Assembly: GCA_028290805.1 (NCBI GenBank)
Contig: JAQGJA010000122.1
Location: 1 to 9,788, forward strand
Reading direction: 5' to 3'
Source of the DNA: Alphaproteobacteria bacterium
Lineage (GTDB): Bacteria; Pseudomonadota; Alphaproteobacteria; Micavibrionales; SZUA-601
Length of the DNA: 9,788 nucleotides
The translations under genes were made by a program, and so were the position numbers. Positions 6,130 to 9,788 of this stretch are shown in pieces (the first letter of the stretch is position 1; the number at the start of each line of letters is the position of its first letter). The notes under the pieces are model-generated. The model saw nothing but the letters and a program-made list of their open reading frames with translations, did no database searches and was not told where the DNA came from.

Positions 6130-7659
6130 ATGTCCGCATCTTCTAAACCCCAGGTACTGCATGGCGGCCAGTTGATTCTGGCCGGATTAATGCTTGCCAT
6201 CACCAATTTTCTGGTTGTGCTGGACATGACCATCGCCAATGTCTCGGTTCCGCATATCGCGGGCGGGCTTGCTGTATCGCCAAGCCAGGGAACATGGGTC
6301 ATCACTTCCTATGCAGTGGCCGAGGCGATTACCGTGCCTTTGACCGGGTTTCTTGCGGCGCGTTTCGGCACGGTGCGGGTATTTTCAACTTCCATGGCAT
6401 TGTTCGGCATTTGCTCGCTGTTATGCGGGCTTGCGCCTTCGCTGGGTTTTCTGGTGCTGTTCCGCATTCTGCAGGGATTGTCGGGCGGGCCGCTGATGCC
6501 TTTATCACAGACATTATTGCTGCGCATTTTCCCGCCTGAGAAAAAAGCGGCAGCCATTGGTTTGTGGAGCATGACGACACTGGTTGCGCCCATTACGGGT
6601 CCGCTGCTGGGCGGGATTATCTGTGACAACTTAAGCTGGCCCTATATTTTTTATATCAACGTGCCACTGGCTTTGATGTGCAGTTATTTCGGCTGGAATG
6701 CGCTGAAAAAATTCGAGACCAAAATCGCCAAACCTAGGGTCGATATTGTGGGACTAATCTTGCTCGTCATCTGGGTAGGCAGTTTTCAGTTCATGCTGGA
6801 TGAAGGCAAAAATCTGGACTGGTTTGAATCGCCGGAAATCTGGGTGCTGGCTATTACGTCAGCTATTGGCTTTGCTGCCTTCATGATCTGGGAACTGACG
6901 GAAAAAGAACCCATCGTCAATTTGCGCGTCTTTCGACATCGCGGTTACAGCAGCAGCGTGCTGACGATCTCCCTGGCCTTTGGCGCGTTTTTTGCCTCCA
7001 CCGTTCTAACGCCGCTCTGGCTGCAATCCTATATGGGTTATACCGCCACCTGGGCGGGTAAAACGACGATGATGACGGGGGTACTGGCCGTGTTCATGGC
7101 GCCGCTGGCGGCAAAATTATCGGGGAAGATCGACCCGCGCAAGCTGGTTTTCGGGGGTGTCATGTGGCTGGGTTCCGTAACCTTGTACCGGAGCTTTAAC
7201 ACCACCGACATGACCTATGGCCAGATCGCTTTTCCCTTGCTGGTCCAGGGCATCGGCATGCCGTTTTTCTTTGTGCCGCTGACCGGCCTGGCCTTGTCGA
7301 GTGTTGACCCGGAAGAAACCGCTTCGGCCGCCGGCTTAATGAGTTTCCTGCGTACCCTGGCCGGCGCTTTCGCCACCTCACTGGTGACGACCGAGTGGGA
7401 GAACCAGACCAACGTCAACCGCGCCGAACTGGTAGGCCAGGTCGACGCCATGGGCAGCACGGCGCGCGCCTTAAGCCATGCCGGAACGGGCATGGAGCAA
7501 AGCCGCAACATAATCGACATGACCCTGCAGTCGCAAAGCGTCATGCTGGCCACCAACCAGATTTTCTTTATCGCCGCGCTTTGCTTCATCTTTGCCGCCT
7601 GCGCCATCTGGCTGGCGCCAAAACCCATGCGCAAGGCCGATACGTCAGAAGCGCATTGA
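6130..7659 (+). CDS. emrB: EmrB-type multidrug MFS transporter (DHA2 family, 14 helices)
   Basis: This is an inner-membrane drug:proton antiporter of the DHA2 group, 509 residues, close to EmrB length, with many hydrophobic segments along its whole length consistent with 14 helices. LDMTIANVSVPHI (31-43) in helix 1 matches the LDxTIVNVALP motif of this group. WVITSYAVAEAITVPLTGFLAARFG (near 57-81) and the Gly-rich RILQGLSGGPLMP also fit. With the preceding channel and adaptor it should expel hydrophobic toxic compounds through both membranes; the substrate range cannot be read from sequence. The frame is open upstream to 5926, inside emrA, but that stretch is out-of-frame emrA sequence. ATG 6130, one base after the emrA stop, is the likely start. 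ATG 6115, overlapping emrA by 14 bases, is an alternative. Neither has a strong Shine-Dalgarno, so coupling to emrA is likely. Confidence 0.93.
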   Translation: MSASSKPQVLHGGQLILAGLMLAITNFLVVLDMTIANVSVPHIAGGLAVSPSQGTWVITSYAVAEAITVPLTGFLAARFGTVRVFSTSMALFGICSLLCGLAPSLGFLVLFRILQGLSGGPLMPLSQTLLLRIFPPEKKAAAIGLWSMTTLVAPITGPLLGGIICDNLSWPYIFYINVPLALMCSYFGWNALKKFETKIAKPRVDIVGLILLVIWVGSFQFMLDEGKNLDWFESPEIWVLAITSAIGFAAFMIWELTEKEPIVNLRVFRHRGYSSSVLTISLAFGAFFASTVLTPLWLQSYMGYTATWAGKTTMMTGVLAVFMAPLAAKLSGKIDPRKLVFGGVMWLGSVTLYRSFNTTDMTYGQIAFPLLVQGIGMPFFFVPLTGLALSSVDPEETASAAGLMSFLRTLAGAFATSLVTTEWENQTNVNRAELVGQVDAMGSTARALSHAGTGMEQSRNIIDMTLQSQSVMLATNQIFFIAALCFIFAACAIWLAPKPMRKADTSEAH

Positions 7660-7660
7660 T

Positions 7661-7689
7661 TTGTGTTTTTCTTGATCAGGCCGTATAAA
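7661..7689 (+). promoter_or_regulatory. Possible promoter of prfC
   Basis: In the 59-base gap after emrB there is TTGTGT (7661-7666), a 17-base spacer and TATAAA (7684-7689), which would start transcription about 22 bases before prfC. The -10 matches five of six consensus bases; the -35 only three. The gap has no clear terminator, so prfC may also be reached by readthrough from the efflux operon. Confidence 0.3.
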
Positions 7690-7718
7690 GGCCTCAGAAA
7701 AACTTTGCAGAGCCCTAC

Positions 7719-9293
7719 ATGACCACGCCGAACGAACGCCGCACCTTTGCCATTATTTCCCACCCCGATGCCGGGAAAACCACGCTGACGGAAAAACTCC
7801 TTCTCGGCGGCGGGGCGATCCATATCGCCGGCGAAGTCAAGGCACGCGGGGCGCGGCGCCACGCCCACTCCGACTGGATGGAGATGGAACGCACGCGCGG
7901 GATTTCCATTACCTCATCGGTCATGACCTTCGAATACCGCGACATTACTTTTAATTTGCTGGACACGCCCGGCCACGCCGATTTTAGCGAAGATACATAC
8001 CGGACGCTGACAGCCGTCGATTCCGCCATCATGGTGCTGGATGCCGCCAAGGGGATCGAGACCCAGACGCGCAAACTCTTCGAAGTCTGCCGCATGCGTG
8101 ATATTCCGATCATTACTTTCATCAACAAGATGGACCGCGAAGTGCGCGACCCGTTCGACCTATTGGACGAGATTGAAAAAACCCTGGCGCTGGACGCCAC
8201 GCCCCTCACCTGGCCGATTGGCATGGGCAAGGATTTCAAGGGCTGTTACGATTTGCTCAATAACCGCTATATCCCTTTTTCATCCGATGCCGAAGATATT
8301 CCCGCACCGATTGATGTAACAGGCACAGATGATCCGAAACTGGCTGCATTAATTCCCGCCGATCTGCTGACGCAATTACAGGAAAGCATTTATCTGCTCC
8401 AGGAAGCGGGCAAAAAATTCGACGTGCAAAGCTATCTTGAAGGGCATCTCACCCCCGTCTTTTTCGGCAGCGCCTTGCGCAATTTCGGCGTCGGGGATCT
8501 GCTGGAAGGCCTGTATAATTTCGCCCCGCCCCCCGGCACGCAAAAAGCCACCACGCGCGAAGTATTGCCAGGCGAACAAAAAGTCAGCGCCTTTGTCTTC
8601 AAAATCCAGGCGAATATGGACCCCAACCACCGCGACCGCGTCGCCTTTATCCGCCTGTGCTCCGGCACGTTCAAGCGCGGTATGAAATTGACCCATGTCC
8701 GCAGCAATAAAACCATGGCAGTGCAAAACCCCGTGTTTTTCCTGGCGCGCGAACGTTCTTTGACCGAAGAGGCTTATCCCGGCGACATCCTTGGCATCCC
8801 CAATCACGGCACGCTGCGCATCGGCGATACGCTGACTGAAGGCGAACCCCTTTACTTCAGCGGCATCCCCAGCTTTGCTCCCGAAATCCTGCGCCGCGTG
8901 CGCCTGGACGATCCGATCAAGGCCAAGGGCATGCGCAAGGCTTTGGAAGATCTGGCTGAAGAAGGCGTCTCGCAACTGTTTAAACCCATCCTGGGTTCCG
9001 AATGGATCGTCGGCGTCGTCGGGCAACTACAGCTGGAAGTTCTGACGACGCGCATCGACACCGAATACCGCGTCCGTGTCGGCTTTGAGCAAACGCAATT
9101 CGAAACCGCGCGCTGGATTTCCGCCAGTGACAAAATTGAACTGCAGAAATTCATCGACCGCAACCGCAACCAGATCGCCGAAGACATCGACAACCGCCCG
9201 GTATTCCTGACGAACAGTACTTGGGAATTGAATTACACGAAAGAAAAGTGGCCCGAGATTCAATTTCATACGACAAGGGAACAGGCCGTCTGA
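7719..9293 (+). CDS. prfC: Peptide chain release factor 3
   Basis: RF3 is a translational GTPase that removes RF1 or RF2 from the ribosome after peptide release. The 524-residue length is close to the E. coli protein. GTPase motifs are intact: G1 SHPDAGKT (14-21), the G2 region ERTRGISITSS (57-67), G3 DTPGH (82-86, with the catalytic His 86) and G4 NKMD (136-139). The HSDWMEMERTRGISITSS stretch is typical of RF3 and separates it from EF-G. An EF-Tu-like domain II follows at roughly 285-385, then the C-terminal RF3 domain. The start gives the expected RRTFAIISHPDAGKTT N-terminus; the Shine-Dalgarno is weak (GCAGAG). It seems unrelated in function to the efflux genes upstream. Its stop codon is one base from the end of the convergent DoxX gene, and no terminator lies between them. 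Confidence 0.96.
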   Translation: MTTPNERRTFAIISHPDAGKTTLTEKLLLGGGAIHIAGEVKARGARRHAHSDWMEMERTRGISITSSVMTFEYRDITFNLLDTPGHADFSEDTYRTLTAVDSAIMVLDAAKGIETQTRKLFEVCRMRDIPIITFINKMDREVRDPFDLLDEIEKTLALDATPLTWPIGMGKDFKGCYDLLNNRYIPFSSDAEDIPAPIDVTGTDDPKLAALIPADLLTQLQESIYLLQEAGKKFDVQSYLEGHLTPVFFGSALRNFGVGDLLEGLYNFAPPPGTQKATTREVLPGEQKVSAFVFKIQANMDPNHRDRVAFIRLCSGTFKRGMKLTHVRSNKTMAVQNPVFFLARERSLTEEAYPGDILGIPNHGTLRIGDTLTEGEPLYFSGIPSFAPEILRRVRLDDPIKAKGMRKALEDLAEEGVSQLFKPILGSEWIVGVVGQLQLEVLTTRIDTEYRVRVGFEQTQFETARWISASDKIELQKFIDRNRNQIAEDIDNRPVFLTNSTWELNYTKEKWPEIQFHTTREQAV

Positions 9294-9294
9294 T

Positions 9295-9713
9295 CTAAAT
9301 TTCCACACGGACCCTTCTACCGAAAATCAGCCTGTCCAGGCTCCATAAACCAGCCCCTGCCATAGACAGATACAAGAAGATAAAACAGAATAATATTGCC
9401 CCTTCACCCTGGTTCAATATCGGGAAAAATCCTTTTGAAGCGTGGCCCATGAAATAGGCAAAGGCCATTTCGCCTGACAGGATAAAGGCGATTGGACGTG
9501 TAAACAGGCCCATTAAATTTAAAATACCCCCGGCTAGTTCCAGGATTCCTGCAAATCCCATCAGGGAAAATAAAGCCAGATTATCGAAATATTCCACATG
9601 CGGAAAATGAAAAATCTTGGCCATGCCGTGCTGCAAAAAAAGCAACCCTGTTACAATTCTAAGAATGCTTAAAGACGTGGTGACCAGTCAAGGGACAGTT
9701 TAGCTAAATTCAT
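9295..9713 (-). pseudogene. DoxX-family membrane protein gene with a 5' frameshift
   Basis: The main frame (complement of 9295-9687) encodes a small, four-helix DoxX-like protein: SILRIVTG, LLFLQHGMAKIF, the Gly-rich FSLMGFAGILELAGGILNLMG, and later hydrophobic helices. This frame has no ATG at its 5' end; the first usable codons are CTG 9687 or TTG 9645, and TTG would cut off half of helix 1. In another frame, ATG 9713 has a good AAGGAG seven bases before it and reads MNLAKLSLDWSPRL then TAA. One extra T in the TTT run (complement of 9671-9673) would join the two as SPRLLSILRIVTG, a typical DoxX N-terminus, giving about 139 residues, normal for the family. So the gene has lost one base, or the sequence has an error there. 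DoxX proteins are poorly characterised; some take part in redox or thiol stress complexes. The role here is unknown. Confidence 0.85.
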
Positions 9714-9720
9714 TTTATCT

Positions 9721-9726
9721 CTCCTT
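9721..9726 (-). promoter_or_regulatory. Ribosome binding site that marks the DoxX gene start
   Basis: AAGGAG on the minus strand (complement of CTCCTT) lies seven bases before the ATG at 9713-9711. No comparable site precedes the TTG at 9645 or the CTG at 9687 in the main DoxX frame. This is the main reason to place the original start at 9713 and to regard the gene as frameshifted. Confidence 0.7.
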
Positions 9727-9732
9727 AATGAG

Positions 9733-9757
9733 AAGCCCCGCAAATGCGGGGCTTTTA
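9733..9757 (+). terminator. Strong GC hairpin followed by T residues
   Basis: GCCCCGC (9735-9741) pairs with GCGGGGC (9746-9752) around AAAT. AA on the left and TTTT (9753-9756) on the right extend the stem and form the U tract. Orientation favours plus-strand termination, so it may be where the prfC transcript ends, after crossing the whole DoxX gene in antisense. On the minus strand the tail is only TTCTCATT, so it could also act weakly for a minus-strand gene to the right, or sit as a hairpin in the DoxX leader. The last 30 bases of the window hold no gene I can identify. Confidence 0.75.
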
Positions 9758-9788
9758 TTACTGTACTTTCGAAGTGAATTCAATCAAA

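Noticed and set aside
7678..7694. AGGCC/GGCCT hairpin after emrB as a terminator
   Set aside because: The stem has only five pairs with a seven-base loop, and it is followed by CAGAAAA rather than T residues.
8376..9026. Long minus-strand open frame opposite prfC
   Set aside because: It lies wholly inside prfC, which is certain, and has no recognisable motif or RBS.
9759..9767. TACTGTACT near the right edge as a second TetR operator
   Set aside because: It resembles only one half of the palindrome and has no mirrored half next to it; a match of this size can arise by chance.
1..9788. Mobile element, CRISPR, toxin-antitoxin or phage defence content
   Set aside because: I saw no transposase, integrase, terminal inverted repeats, spaced direct repeats or toxin/defence domains; all sizeable reading frames are explained by ordinary families.

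Overview
The window is chromosomal DNA of a Gram-negative bacterium. It encodes an outer-membrane lipoprotein channel, a periplasmic adaptor and a release factor 3. Protein style, moderate G+C (a little over half by eye) and gene content fit a proteobacterium, most likely an alphaproteobacterium. That placement is an impression from the sequence, not a database result. Genes are densely packed, with several overlapping stop/start junctions.

Left part (1-1908): the last codons of a truncated upstream gene end in a TAATG overlap with an ABC exporter (fused membrane and ATPase domains), so these two look like one operon. After a 105-base gap comes a classical short-chain dehydrogenase/reductase (2014-2838) with a good ribosome binding site and a strong intrinsic terminator.

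Centre (2841-7659): a TetR-family repressor on the minus strand is divergent from a three-gene drug-efflux operon. The operon holds an OprM/NodT-type outer-membrane lipoprotein, an EmrA-type adaptor and an EmrB-type 14-helix MFS pump. Together they would form a complete tripartite exporter across both membranes. The 70-base divergent region carries a 26-base perfect palindrome, made of repeated ACTGT/ACAGT units, that overlaps both promoters and the first ATG of the operon. This strongly suggests that the TetR protein represses both itself and the pump.

Right part (7719-9788): prfC (peptide chain release factor 3) follows the pump operon, possibly from its own promoter. One base beyond its stop codon lies the end of a convergent DoxX-family membrane protein gene. 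As it stands in this sequence the DoxX gene is broken by a one-base frameshift close to its 5' end; a good RBS and ATG remain in the other frame. A strong hairpin terminator sits just beyond that gene's start.

I found no RNA genes, CRISPR array, insertion sequence or phage genes. I see no wholly new system. The points most worth checking are the composite operator, the DoxX frameshift, and the two convergent ends where a terminator or a transcript overlaps an opposing gene.
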